DNA of 64,000 nucleotides from RYN-230 sp963834705 (GTDB lineage Bacteria > Actinomycetota > Actinomycetes > Streptosporangiales > Streptosporangiaceae). Location of the stretch: assembly GCA_963834705.1 (NCBI GenBank), contig CAWICV010000003.1:1-64000 (forward strand), given 5' to 3'. The notes beneath the pieces were generated by a model. The model was not told where the DNA came from, ran no database searches, and worked only from the letters and a program-made list of their open reading frames with translations. Both the position numbers and the translations under genes were made by a program. Positions within the stretch are counted from its first letter, which is position 1, and each line of letters begins with the position of its first letter. Of this stretch, positions 25,444 to 33,418 are shown piece after piece.

Positions 25444-26257
25444 GCGTGACTCCCTGGTCGGCGACTGCGCGAGGGAAGTCTGGCACATCGTGCAGAACGT
25501 GCACCGGCCCATCGCCGCCGCCGACCGATGCGAGCCCGTGACCGACCGCGTCGCCGGCCGTCCATGCGGCCCGCCGGGCCGCCTCGGCCAGCGGCAGCCC
25601 GGCGGCCAGGCTGGCCGCGAGGGCGGCCGAGTGCGTGCAGCCGGCCCCGTGCGTGGCCGCGACCGGGTACCGCGGGACCGGGATGGGCAGGTGCGCGGAC
25701 CCGTCGAACAGGTGGTCCACCGGGTCCGCGCCGTGCCCCCCGGTGATCAGCACCGCGGGCGCGCCCAGCTCGGCCAGCCGCTCGGCCAGTTCGGCGCGGT
25801 TCTCGGTCTTCAGCTGGGTCAGTGCCTGGGCCTCGGGCAGGTTTGGGGTCACCACCGTGGCCAGCGGGAACAGCCGGCTGATCAGGGTTTCCACCGCGTC
25901 CTCGCGGAGCAGCTGGGCGCCCGAGCTGGCCACCATGACCGGGTCCACCACCAGCGGCAGGTGGCGCGGGGCCAGCGCATCCGCGACCGTCTCGATCAGC
26001 GGCACCGAGAACAGCATGCCGGTCTTGGCCGCGTCCGCGCCGATGTCGTCGAGCACCGCGTCGATCTGCGCCCGGGCGAATTCCGGCGGCACCTCGTGGA
26101 TGGCGGTGACGCCCAGGGTATTTTGCGCGGTCAGCGCCACGATCGCGGACATGCCGTGCGCGCCGCACCGGGCGAACGCCTTCAGATCGGCCTGGATGCC
26201 CGCGCCGCCCCCGGAGTCCGACGACGCGATCGTGAGCACCCTCGGGACTGTCCTCAT
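25436..26257 (-). CDS. thiD: Hydroxymethylpyrimidine/phosphomethylpyrimidine kinase ThiD
   Basis: 273 residues. Marks are LTIASSDSGGGAGIQADLKA at the N-terminus, VVDPVMVASSGAQLL near 115, GGHGADPVDHLFDG near 180 and the ribokinase-fold anion hole in THGAGCTHSAALAA near 210 (Gly-Ala-Gly-Cys-Thr is the HMP kinase signature). It phosphorylates HMP to HMP-P and HMP-PP for thiamin synthesis. The start ATG 26257 overlaps the thiG stop as ATGA. Confidence 0.95.
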   Translation of the reverse strand: MRTVPRVLTIASSDSGGGAGIQADLKAFARCGAHGMSAIVALTAQNTLGVTAIHEVPPEFARAQIDAVLDDIGADAAKTGMLFSVPLIETVADALAPRHLPLVVDPVMVASSGAQLLREDAVETLISRLFPLATVVTPNLPEAQALTQLKTENRAELAERLAELGAPAVLITGGHGADPVDHLFDGSAHLPIPVPRYPVAATHGAGCTHSAALAASLAAGLPLAEAARRAAWTAGDAVGHGLASVGGGDGPVHVLHDVPDFPRAVADQGVTHE

Positions 26258-27129
26258 GCCCGGGGACCCTCGGGCAGGCCGGTAAGCGGGCTGGACGCCT
26301 GGGCGTGCCAGCGCCGGGAGATCCGCCCGGCGGCCCGGGCGTCGTACCCGGCCTGCACGGCCAGCCGCATGGCGCGGGCCATCCGCTCCGGGTCGGCCGC
26401 CCGGGTGATGGCCGACGCGATCAGCACTCCGGCGCAGCCCAGCTCCATGGCGAACGCGGCGTCGCTGGCCGTGCCGATGCCCGCGTCCAGGATGACCGGC
26501 ACGGCCGCCTGCTCCACGATCATCGCGATGTTGTGCGGGTTCCGGATGCCCAGCCCGGACCCGATCGGGGCGCCGAGCGGCATCACCGCGGCGCACCCCA
26601 CGCCCTCCAGGTGCCGGGCCAGCACCGGGTCGTCGTTGGTGTACGGCAGCACGGTGAACTCGTCGTCCACCAGCAGCCGGGCCGCCTCCAGCAGCTCCAC
26701 CGGGTCGGGCAGCAGGGTGTGGTCGTCGGCCACCACCTCCAGCTTGACCCAGTCGGTGCCGAGCGCCTCGCGGCCCAGCCGCGCGGTGAACAGCGCCTCG
26801 CTGGCCGTGTGGCAGCCGGCCGTGTTGGGCAGGATGTGCACCCCGGCCTGCTGCAGCGTGCCGAGCAGCGACCCGGTGCCGCCGGGCGCGACCCGGCGCA
26901 TGGCCACCGTGCTCAGCGCGGTCCCGGACGCGGCCAGCACCCGGCCGAGCACATCCAGGCTGGTCACCCCGCCGGTGCCCACGATGAGCCGTGAGCTCAG
27001 TTCCCGGCCGCCGAGCAGCCAGGTATCGCCGGGCTGTCCAGCGGGCGCTGTGCCAGCCCGGGGGGGCAACCCCCCGGAACCCCCCGGGAGCGCCGCTTGG
27101 CCAGCGTTCGGAACCTTGGTCTCGGTCAT
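26254..27129 (-). CDS. thiG: Thiazole synthase ThiG
   Basis: 291 residues from ATG 27129; GGAGG 6 bases upstream favours it over ATG 27135, which abuts the site. Residues about 1-40 are a Pro/Gly-rich extension; the TIM barrel follows: LLGGRELSSRLIVGTGG, the Schiff-base Lys in DWVKLEVVAD near 138, PLGAPIGSGLGI and VPVILDAGIGTASDAAFAME. ThiG condenses deoxyxylulose 5-phosphate, dehydroglycine and ThiS thiocarboxylate into the thiazole. Dehydroglycine comes from ThiO in the same operon. Confidence 0.95.
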   Translation of the reverse strand: MTETKVPNAGQAALPGGSGGLPPRAGTAPAGQPGDTWLLGGRELSSRLIVGTGGVTSLDVLGRVLAASGTALSTVAMRRVAPGGTGSLLGTLQQAGVHILPNTAGCHTASEALFTARLGREALGTDWVKLEVVADDHTLLPDPVELLEAARLLVDDEFTVLPYTNDDPVLARHLEGVGCAAVMPLGAPIGSGLGIRNPHNIAMIVEQAAVPVILDAGIGTASDAAFAMELGCAGVLIASAITRAADPERMARAMRLAVQAGYDARAAGRISRRWHAQASSPLTGLPEGPRA

Positions 27130-27131
27130 TC

Positions 27132-27332
27132 TCATCCTCCCTGCACGGCCGTTACCACCTCGACCTGGTCGCCGTCCTGGAGCTGGGTACCGGGCCAGGC
27201 GCGGTGCGGCACGACCTCACCGTTGACCGCGGCGGCCACGCCGGAGGGCTGGCCGGTCACGGTGGCGACGACCTGGTCCACCGTGGTGCCGGCCGGCGTC
27301 TCGCGGGATTCGCCGTTGACGGTCAGCTTCAT
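27132..27332 (-). CDS. thiS: Sulfur carrier protein ThiS
   Basis: 66 residues with a beta-grasp, ubiquitin-like pattern: MKLTVNGESRETPAGTTVDQ, AAAVNGEVVPHRAWPGTQLQ, and the C-terminal Val-Gln-Gly-Gly. The last Gly is adenylated and thiocarboxylated to carry sulfur to ThiG. Start ATG 27332 overlaps the thiO stop as ATGA; the stop is 2 bases from the thiG start. No thiF adenylating enzyme lies in the window. Confidence 0.95.
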   Translation of the reverse strand: MKLTVNGESRETPAGTTVDQVVATVTGQPSGVAAAVNGEVVPHRAWPGTQLQDGDQVEVVTAVQGG

Positions 27333-28492
27333 GCCGGCCTCGGCTCGTTGTGCCGCACCGGAGCGGGGAACCGGTCCGGAGTGAACGGTGCCCACTCCGC
27401 GGCCGGCGGCTGGCCGGTCAGCCAGGCCACGGCGGCGTCCGCGGTCACCGCGGAGAGCAGGATCCCGTTGCGGTAGTGCCCAGTGGCCAGCAGCAGGCCG
27501 GCGCCGGCCGGGCCGACCAGCGGACCGTTGTCCAGCGTCCCGGGCCGCAGCCCGGCGCACGTCTCGGCCAGCACCAGCTCGCTCAGCACCGGGAGCACGC
27601 TGAGCGCGTCGCGGAGCAGGTCGTGCACGGCGCCCGCGGTCACCGTCCGGTCCGGGCCGCGTTCTTCCTGGGTGGCCCCGACGACCAGCTCGCCGTCGCC
27701 CCGCGGCACCAGGTAGACGTCGGTGCCGCGGACCACGGCGCGCACCGTGTGGCTGAGCACGGGCGGCATCGCCGCGGGCAGCCGCAGCCGGAGCAGCTGG
27801 CCCTTGACCGGGCGGACCACGTCGGCCAGCCGGCCGGGCAGCCCGGCGATGCCGGCCGAGCCCCAGCCCGCCGCGACCACGACGGTCGCGCAGCTGATGG
27901 CGGTGCCATCGGCCAGTTCGGCGCCGGTCAGCTGCCCGCCGGTGCTGGTGACCCTGCTCACCTGGCCTGGCACGGTGCGCACCCCGGCGTCTTCTGCCGC
28001 CTGGCGCAGCGCGGCCAGGTAGCGCCGGTTGTCCACCGACCAGTCGCCGGCGAACAGCGCGCCGCCGCGTACCTCCGGGGTGAGGAACGGCTCCAGCTTG
28101 CGGATGGCCCGGCCGTCCAGTTCGGCCGCGTCCAGGCCGACCGACCGGCGGAACTCCGTCAGCCGCAGCAGCGCCGCGTGATCGCCCGGGTCGTAGGCCA
28201 CCGCCAGCGTGCCTTCCTGGCGCAGCCCGATGTGCTGGCCGGTGCGTTCTTCCAGGTCGGCCGCGAACGTGGGGAACCGGCGGACGGCCAGCAGGTTGAG
28301 CCGGAGCAGCGCCTCCTCGCCGAAGATGCTCTCCGACACCGGGGCGAGCATACCCGCGGCGACCAGCGACGCGCCGTCGCCGTGCGCTGGGTCGATGAGG
28401 GCCACGTCGAGGCCGGCCGCGGTGGCGCGCCAGGCGATCGCGGTCCCGATCACGCCGCCGCCCACCACGGCGACGTCTGCGGTCAGAGTCAT
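27329..28492 (-). CDS. thiO: Glycine oxidase ThiO
   Basis: 387 residues. FAD-binding VAVVGGGVIGTAIAWRATAA at the N-terminus, LVAAGMLAPVSE near 45, a DAO-type core, and near the C-terminus LRPGTLDNGPLVGPAGAGLL and ATGHYRNGILLS, the conserved end of ThiO. It oxidises glycine to dehydroglycine, a substrate of ThiG. It is the first gene of thiO-thiS-thiG-thiD-tenA and lies just behind a TPP riboswitch. Confidence 0.95.
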   Translation of the reverse strand: MTLTADVAVVGGGVIGTAIAWRATAAGLDVALIDPAHGDGASLVAAGMLAPVSESIFGEEALLRLNLLAVRRFPTFAADLEERTGQHIGLRQEGTLAVAYDPGDHAALLRLTEFRRSVGLDAAELDGRAIRKLEPFLTPEVRGGALFAGDWSVDNRRYLAALRQAAEDAGVRTVPGQVSRVTSTGGQLTGAELADGTAISCATVVVAAGWGSAGIAGLPGRLADVVRPVKGQLLRLRLPAAMPPVLSHTVRAVVRGTDVYLVPRGDGELVVGATQEERGPDRTVTAGAVHDLLRDALSVLPVLSELVLAETCAGLRPGTLDNGPLVGPAGAGLLLATGHYRNGILLSAVTADAAVAWLTGQPPAAEWAPFTPDRFPAPVRHNEPRPA

Positions 28493-28500
28493 GAAGGAGG

Positions 28501-28590
28501 CTCCCTTCGCCGGTATGACCCGGATCAGGTTCGACGGTCGGAGGCGGATCAGCCTCCCTCTCAGCCCCGTTCCTGGGGCTCCCGTGGTCG
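28501..28590 (-). promoter_or_regulatory. TPP (THI element) riboswitch
   Basis: In the minus-strand RNA the conserved blocks appear in order: CCACGGGAGCC (5' stem), GGGGCUGAGAGGG (pyrimidine-binding J2/3 with CUGAGA), ACCGUCGAACCUGAUC and GGGUCAUACCGGCG, and CGAAGGGAG near the 3' end. It should switch off translation or transcription of the thiO operon when thiamin pyrophosphate is abundant. Confidence 0.95.
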
Positions 28591-28722
28591 GTACTTGCCG
28601 ACGTCCGCGAGCTTAGCACTCTGTGTACTTAGCGCCGCTGGGGCCGCTAAACGCTCTTATTCCTGGCGCCTCCGGCGGCGCGGGCGCCGGGTGGCCGCGG
28701 GCGGGGATGGTTTGATGGCGCG

Positions 28723-29379
28723 GTGATGACTGACTCGGACGGGCTGCGGGAGCGGCTGGGGGATGCGCGGCTGTACTTGTGCACTGATGGGCGGCGGGAG
28801 CGAGGTGACCTGGCCGAGTTCCTGGATGGGGTGCTCGCGGCCGGGGTGGACATCGTGCAGTTGCGGGAGAAGGGGCTGGAGGCGCGGGAAGAACTGGAGT
28901 TGCTTGCGGTGTTCGCCGCGGCCTGCCGGCGGCACGGCCGGCTGCTGGCGGTGAACGACCGGGCCGACGTGGCCCTGGCCGCCGGGGCTGACGGGCTGCA
29001 TCTCGGGCAGGACGACCTGCCGGTTGGGGTGGCCCGGCGGATCCTCGGGCCGGCCCCGCTGATCGGGCGGAGCAGCCACAGCCCGGAGCAGGCCGCCGCG
29101 GCAGCCGCCGAGCCCGGCGTGGACTACTTCTGCGCCGGCCCGCTCTGGGTCACCCCGACCAAGCCGGGGCGGCCCGCGACCGGCCTCAGCTTGCTCAGTC
29201 ATGTGGCTGGCGGCCAGCCGGCCCGGCCCTGGTTCGCGATCGGCGGCATCGACCTCGGCCGGCTGGACGAGGTACTGGCCGCGGGCGCCCGCCGGGTGGT
29301 GGTGGTCCGCGCCATCACTGAGGCGGCCGACTCCGCCGCCGCGGCGGCCGAGTTCGCCCGCCGCCTCCGCGCCGCCTAG
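28723..29379 (+). CDS. thiE: Thiamin-phosphate synthase ThiE
   Basis: 218 residues (start GTG 28723 or ATG 28726). TIM-barrel marks: VDIVQLREKG near 44, AVNDRADVALAAGADGLHLG near 77, DLPVGVARRILG, the pyrophosphate-binding CAGPLWVTPTKPG near 138 and FAIGGIDLGR near 170. It joins HMP-PP and the thiazole phosphate to thiamin phosphate. The gene is divergent from the riboswitch operon and has no riboswitch of its own that I can see. A short tandem array begins at its stop codon. Confidence 0.95.
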   Translation: MMTDSDGLRERLGDARLYLCTDGRRERGDLAEFLDGVLAAGVDIVQLREKGLEAREELELLAVFAAACRRHGRLLAVNDRADVALAAGADGLHLGQDDLPVGVARRILGPAPLIGRSSHSPEQAAAAAAEPGVDYFCAGPLWVTPTKPGRPATGLSLLSHVAGGQPARPWFAIGGIDLGRLDEVLAAGARRVVVVRAITEAADSAAAAAEFARRLRAA

Positions 29380-29500
29380 CCCGGCGGCACCCTAGCCCGG
29401 CGGCACCCAGGCCGGCGGCGCCCAGGCGGCACCCTAGCCCGGCGGCACCCGGCCGGCGGCACCCTAGCCCGGCGGCACCCCGGCCGGCGGCACCCAGCCC
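29375..29500. repeat. Short tandem/dispersed repeat array behind thiE
   Basis: The 16-base unit CCTAGCCCGGCGGCAC occurs intact at 29375-29390, 29391-29406, 29433-29448 and 29463-29478, with degenerate copies (CCGGCCGGCGGCAC) between. The thiE stop TAG is part of the first unit. The array is strongly GC-rich and may form stem-loops. Confidence 0.75.
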
Positions 29501-29610
29501 GGCCACCGCGTGCCGCGGCGGGGTAATGACGGGTCTGTGACGCGGGCAAGCGCCCATAGCCGATGCGTACGTCTCATCGCAGAATGTAATCAGGGATACC
29601 GACTGATGAC

Positions 29611-29637
29611 TACTATACGTAAGTGAATGATTACGTA
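29611..29637 (+). promoter_or_regulatory. Leaderless promoter and operator over a start codon
   Basis: TACTAT at 29611-29616 lies 6 bases before GTG 29623. A perfect inverted repeat TACGTAA (29616-29622) and TTACGTA (29631-29637) flanks the first three codons. A dimeric repressor bound here would block transcription start and translation start together. Confidence 0.55.
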
Positions 29638-30150
29638 GCGAGGGAGACGGTGGCGGCCACGATGGATGGCGCGATGCCCACCGACCTGGCTGAAGCTGTC
29701 CGCAGCATGCCGTGCCGGGCCTGCCGGGCCGGCCGGGGTGACTACTGCCCGTCCGAAGGCAGCCATCTGGCCAGGTGGCAGCTGGCCACCGCGGCCGGGC
29801 TACTGGCCGAGCGGGATCTGGCCCGCGCCACCGAACTGGCCCGAGCCGCCCCACCCGGGCTGGCGCCGGGCCTGGGCGTGGTGCCGGAGCTGTCCGGCGT
29901 GGTATGCGCGGCGGCGGGGCATCCGCTGCGCTGGGCCGCGGCCGGCCAGCCGCCGCACTGGACGCACGCCGACCGGGAGGCGGGCCAGGCCTGCCCGGAG
30001 GCGGTCACTCCCATTCCGGCGCAGGGTGAGCCGTGCCGGTACCTGCGCCGGCACTGGTTACTGTCGGTACCTGCCGTCGCGGTCGCGGGCACCGTTCCGG
30101 CCTGCCGGCGCTGTGCGCGCAAGCAGGCCCGGAACTGGCGCCGCCGCTAG
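29623..30150 (+). CDS. Small Cys-rich protein with a zinc-finger-like N-terminus
   Basis: 175 residues from GTG 29623 (leaderless). Residues about 30-55 have CRACRAGRGDYCPSEGSHLAR, a C-x2-C-x6-C with a later His-x2-Arg, as in small actinobacterial zinc-finger domains thought to bind nucleic acid. A second Cys cluster follows later (ACPEAVTP, EPCRYLRRHWLL, ACRRCARKQARNWRRR at the basic C-terminus). I assign no function; DNA or RNA binding is a guess from the basic tail and Cys pattern. The stop codon overlaps the stop of the convergent sigma-factor gene by two bases. Confidence 0.65.
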   Translation: MNDYVARETVAATMDGAMPTDLAEAVRSMPCRACRAGRGDYCPSEGSHLARWQLATAAGLLAERDLARATELARAAPPGLAPGLGVVPELSGVVCAAAGHPLRWAAAGQPPHWTHADREAGQACPEAVTPIPAQGEPCRYLRRHWLLSVPAVAVAGTVPACRRCARKQARNWRRR

Positions 30151-30977
30151 GCCGCCTGCGGCGCCGTGCTGGCGATGCGCTCCCGCAGGAAGCCAAGGGC
30201 GTGTGCGAGCAGCCGGGACACGTGCATCTGGGAGATGCCCAGCGCGCGGCCGATCTCAGCCTGGGTCATGTCGCCGTAGAACCGCATCATCAGGATGCGC
30301 TGCTCGCGCTGCGGCAGTTCGGCCCAGTGTGCCTGCACTGCCTCCATGCGCAGCATGTGCTCCATAGCCGGGTCATCCTGGCCCAGCGCGTCGCCCAGGG
30401 TGGGCGCGTCCGGCGCCTCGGCGAGCGGTGCGTCCAGCGAAGCGGGCTGCATCATCATGTCGGCCTGCAGCGCCTCGCGCACCTCGGCTTCGGTGCACCC
30501 GACCGCTGCGGCCAGGTCTGCGTGACTGGGCTGGTGGCCCTCCTGCTGGGTTACGTCGCGGGTGGCCCGGCGCAGTTCCAGCAGCCGTTCCTGGACCGGC
30601 CGTTCCACGTGCACCTGCCAGCGCTTGTCCCGGAAGTAGCGCTTCAGTTCCCCGCTGATGCACGGCTGGGCATAGGCGGCCAGGTTCCGGCCGAAACTGG
30701 GGTCGAAGTTGTTGATTGCCTTGACCAGGCCCAGGTACCCGACCTGCATCAGGTCCTCGGTCGGTTCCGGGCTGCGGCGGTACCGGTTGACGCAGGCCCG
30801 GACCAGCCCGCGGTAGCGCCGGATGAGGAGCTCACAGGCGGCGGACCGGTGGGTGCTGCCCGTGGGCAGCGAGTGGACCAGCTCCAGCAGGTCTCCGTCG
30901 CTGCTTGACTCGGTGGCGGTGGACTCCGGTTCCCGGTCCAACGCGGCTGACTCGTGCCTCGTGTCAAGCATTTCCAT
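30147..30977 (-). CDS. RNA polymerase sigma factor of the SigB/SigF/SigG group
   Basis: 276 residues from ATG 30977 (ATG 30971 is close by). Region 2: LLIRRYRGLVRACVNRYRRS and DLMQVGYLGLVKAINNFDPS, then AAYAQPCISGELKRYFRDKR, a stretch typical of this group. Region 3 follows (ERLLELRRATRDVTQQEGHQ), and region 4 has LPQREQRILMMRFYGDMTQA and ALGISQMHVSRLLAHAL. It lacks the region-1 extension of housekeeping sigma factors. Such factors serve stress and development. No anti-sigma or anti-anti-sigma gene is adjacent, so its control lies elsewhere. Confidence 0.93.
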   Translation of the reverse strand: MEMLDTRHESAALDREPESTATESSSDGDLLELVHSLPTGSTHRSAACELLIRRYRGLVRACVNRYRRSPEPTEDLMQVGYLGLVKAINNFDPSFGRNLAAYAQPCISGELKRYFRDKRWQVHVERPVQERLLELRRATRDVTQQEGHQPSHADLAAAVGCTEAEVREALQADMMMQPASLDAPLAEAPDAPTLGDALGQDDPAMEHMLRMEAVQAHWAELPQREQRILMMRFYGDMTQAEIGRALGISQMHVSRLLAHALGFLRERIASTAPQAA

Positions 30978-31091
30978 ATGACAATCATTGCACGGTGGAT
31001 GCGAGGCTGGCAACCGCCCCCGGCTGTGCTCCATAACCGCCGCGGGTGCGTCTTGTATGCGTCACCGGTGGGGTGCGAGAGGAAGGCACGA

Positions 31092-31595
31092 ATGCGATAC
31101 CGGGCGATGGCCATGACGGCGGCGGCGGTCACGGCGGGGCTGACGGTGGCGGCGTGCTCGGCGGCCAGCCCGGGCCCGGCCAAGAGCAGCCGGCGGCCCC
31201 GCCCCGTGCACACCGCGCCGCTCAGCGAGCCCAGTACCGTGGCGGCGGTGCGCGCCGATGCCGCCGACTATCTCTCCCTGGCCTCGGCCGGCCAGTTCGC
31301 CATCACCTACCAGATGCTCAGCGCCAGCGCTCGGCGGGCGATCACCCAGCAGGCCTGGGTGGCCGTGCACCAGGCCTGCGCCGGTACCAGCTATAAGATC
31401 GAGCAGCTGGCGGTGGCGGGCAAGACGGCCACGGTGGCCGTCGCGCTGACCGGTGGCCACCCGGGAACGCTGACCGAGACGTTCGTGTACGCGGCCGGGT
31501 CCTGGGGCGTCTCGCCCGAACTGGCTCCGTACCAGCACGGCAGCGTGTCCGCCGACGTGGCCGCGGCCAAGGCCCAGGGCAGCTGCGCCAGCTAG
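31092..31595 (+). CDS. Lipoprotein of unknown function
   Basis: 167 residues from ATG 31092, with GAGGAAGG upstream. The N-terminus MRYRAMAMTAAAVTAGLTVA ends in the lipobox Val-Ala-Ala-Cys, so Cys22 should be lipidated and the protein anchored outside the membrane. Residues about 55-165 have alternating strands and helices (VAAVRADAADYLSLASAGQF, LTETFVYAAGSWGVSPELAP) like the small NTF2-like/DUF4878 folds. No function can be given. It is divergent from the sigma-factor gene. Confidence 0.8.
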   Translation: MRYRAMAMTAAAVTAGLTVAACSAASPGPAKSSRRPRPVHTAPLSEPSTVAAVRADAADYLSLASAGQFAITYQMLSASARRAITQQAWVAVHQACAGTSYKIEQLAVAGKTATVAVALTGGHPGTLTETFVYAAGSWGVSPELAPYQHGSVSADVAAAKAQGSCAS

Positions 31596-31684
31596 CCGGG
31601 CCCGGGCCCAGCCCGGGAACCTTGCCAGTGGCCAGCCGTCCTCTCGGCGGTACCGTGGGTACAGGTGGGGTAAAGGAGACAGCC

Positions 31685-32116
31685 ATGCGCTCAGCCGGCG
31701 GTACGTTCCTCAGCCTGTGCGGCGTCGCCGTCGTCGTGGGCGGCCTGGCGGCCGCGCTGGCCCTGCTGCTCATCCCGCTGCGGCTGGTGGCGGTGACGGG
31801 CGGCATCGGTTACTGCGGGCCCGGCCTGAGCTCCGACAACGCGGTGCAGGTGCGGGCCAACCCGGGGATCGTGAACACCGGAGGCGGCGGTGGCCAGCAG
31901 GCGCCGGCGGCCGCGCAACGCCAGCTCGAGCGGGTGTGTACCAACCAGGCCAACGGGCGGCTGATCGCGGCGGCCGGCACCGCCGCGGTAGCGCTGCTGG
32001 CCGGCGTGCCGCTGATCGCGGTCGGCCGCCGCCGTCAGGACAGCATCGCGGCGTCCTCGCCCGGGCCGTCGTCGCTGAGCAGTTCCGGTACCTCTGGCAG
32101 CACCGTCTGGAAGTAA
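31685..32116 (+). CDS. Small two-helix membrane protein
   Basis: 143 residues from ATG 31685, behind AAGGAG. One membrane segment spans residues about 10-38 (LCGVAVVVGGLAAALALLLI) and another about 95-113 (AAGTAAVALLAGVPLIAVG). Between them lies a Gly/Gln-rich extracellular loop with two Cys (GYCGPGL, RVCTNQ) that may pair. The last 82 bases overlap the convergent DUF4032 gene, an unusually long tail overlap; the Ser-rich C-terminus may be a by-product of it. The family is unknown to me. Confidence 0.7.
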   Translation: MRSAGGTFLSLCGVAVVVGGLAAALALLLIPLRLVAVTGGIGYCGPGLSSDNAVQVRANPGIVNTGGGGGQQAPAAAQRQLERVCTNQANGRLIAAAGTAAVALLAGVPLIAVGRRRQDSIAASSPGPSSLSSSGTSGSTVWK

Positions 32117-33273
32117 GACCGGGCGGCCGCTTCCGTCCCCACGTCGGTCCGGGCCGCCTCGGACATGTACCAGCGGTGCTCCAGGATCTCGTGGAAGATC
32201 TCCGCGGGCGGCAGGCGGCCACGCAGTTCCTCCGGTATGGCGGCGATCACCGGATCGTAGACGTCGCTCAGCCACTGGCTGGCCGCGACCATGTCGGACA
32301 CTGGGTGGCCGCGCTGCTGTTCCAGATAGGCGCGGTAGCTGGCGACGTCGTTGAGCAGCCGGCGGGCCTGGTTCTCCTCCGCGGCCAGCCCGGTGCGCAG
32401 GAACAGCTGGCGGCTGTGGTGCCCGGACTCGGCCACCCTGGTCCGCAGCCGCAGCCGGTTCCCGTCCGGGCTGCTGATCAGCTCCACCTCGTCCACGTCG
32501 AAGCCGAGCTCGTTGAGCCGGCGTAGCCGGTTGGCGATGCGGAATCGCTGGTCGTCCGGGTGCAGCAGTTCCTCCCGGGTCAATTCGTCCCAGAGCAGCG
32601 CATGGCGCCGGGGCAGCTCGGCCGCGATCTCCAGCGGGTCCACGTCCGGGCTGAGCAGCTCGCCGGCCTGCAGGTCGAGCAGTTCGCCGTAGACGCGCTC
32701 CTCGGCCAGGTCCAGGTCGTAATTCCGCTGCCCGGCGGTCAGGGTCGGGTGCATCTCGCTGGTCTCCGCGTCGACCAGGTAGGCCTCCAGGGTGCCCGCG
32801 TCATACCGGAACAGGGTGTTGGACAGCGAGCAGTCCCCCCAGAAGAAACCGCACAGATGCAGCCGCACCAACAGCTCGACCAGGGCGTCGAGCAGCCGGT
32901 CGGTGGGCGGCCCGCCACGCGAACTGGAGAACACGGCCCGGTAGGTGGTGGAGTAGTCCAGGAACCGGGTGACCAGGATCGCGTCCATGTCCGGCCCGCG
33001 GTCCACCACCACGCCCACCACGTGCACGGCGGGTACACCGAGTTCCGCGAGCTTGCGCAGCAGCCGGTACTCGCGCCGGGCCAGGTTCTCGTTGATCGCC
33101 TTCAGCGCGTACAGCTCGCCGTTGTCGGCGACGAACCGGACGATGTGCCGGGAGATGCCGCGCTGGCGGATCTCCACCAGCCTCGGGTCCCGCCACTCTT
33201 CCAGCGGCTGTCTCCAGGGCAGGGTGAGCAGGCCAGCCGCCTCCTCGGTGGGCGGGCTGAACACGAACCGCAC
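32035..33273 (-). CDS. DUF4032 protein with kinase-like fold
   Basis: 412 residues from GTG 33273 (GGCGAGGA upstream). It has the actinobacterial DUF4032 layout: a lipopolysaccharide-kinase-like domain in residues 20-220 with ELYALKAINENLARREYRLL (the ATP-binding Lys and Glu), HLCGFFWGDCSLSNTLFRYD (catalytic loop, G-D-x-S-x-x-N) and YLVDAETSEMHP (the metal Asp). The DUF4032 domain follows, ending with ILEHRWYMSEAARTDVG. The substrate is not known; close relatives are conserved across actinomycetes. It overlaps the convergent small membrane-protein gene at the 3' end. Confidence 0.87.
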   Translation of the reverse strand: MRFVFSPPTEEAAGLLTLPWRQPLEEWRDPRLVEIRQRGISRHIVRFVADNGELYALKAINENLARREYRLLRKLAELGVPAVHVVGVVVDRGPDMDAILVTRFLDYSTTYRAVFSSSRGGPPTDRLLDALVELLVRLHLCGFFWGDCSLSNTLFRYDAGTLEAYLVDAETSEMHPTLTAGQRNYDLDLAEERVYGELLDLQAGELLSPDVDPLEIAAELPRRHALLWDELTREELLHPDDQRFRIANRLRRLNELGFDVDEVELISSPDGNRLRLRTRVAESGHHSRQLFLRTGLAAEENQARRLLNDVASYRAYLEQQRGHPVSDMVAASQWLSDVYDPVIAAIPEELRGRLPPAEIFHEILEHRWYMSEAARTDVGTEAAARSYFQTVLPEVPELLSDDGPGEDAAMLS

Positions 33274-33418
33274 GGTCCTCGCCTTCCTGGCTGTTGCCTG
33301 AATCTCATTGGTACAGCAGGTAAACCCCAGTTAATGTGCCGCCGTCCCTGACCTACAGGGACTTTCTACCGTCTATGCTGCGTACCCGGATGGGGCGCGA
33401 TCTTCCGGAGAGGGCGGC

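Noticed and set aside
25397..27226. 609-codon open frame opposite tenA-thiD-thiG
   Set aside because: It crosses three certain genes in the other direction and shows no family pattern.
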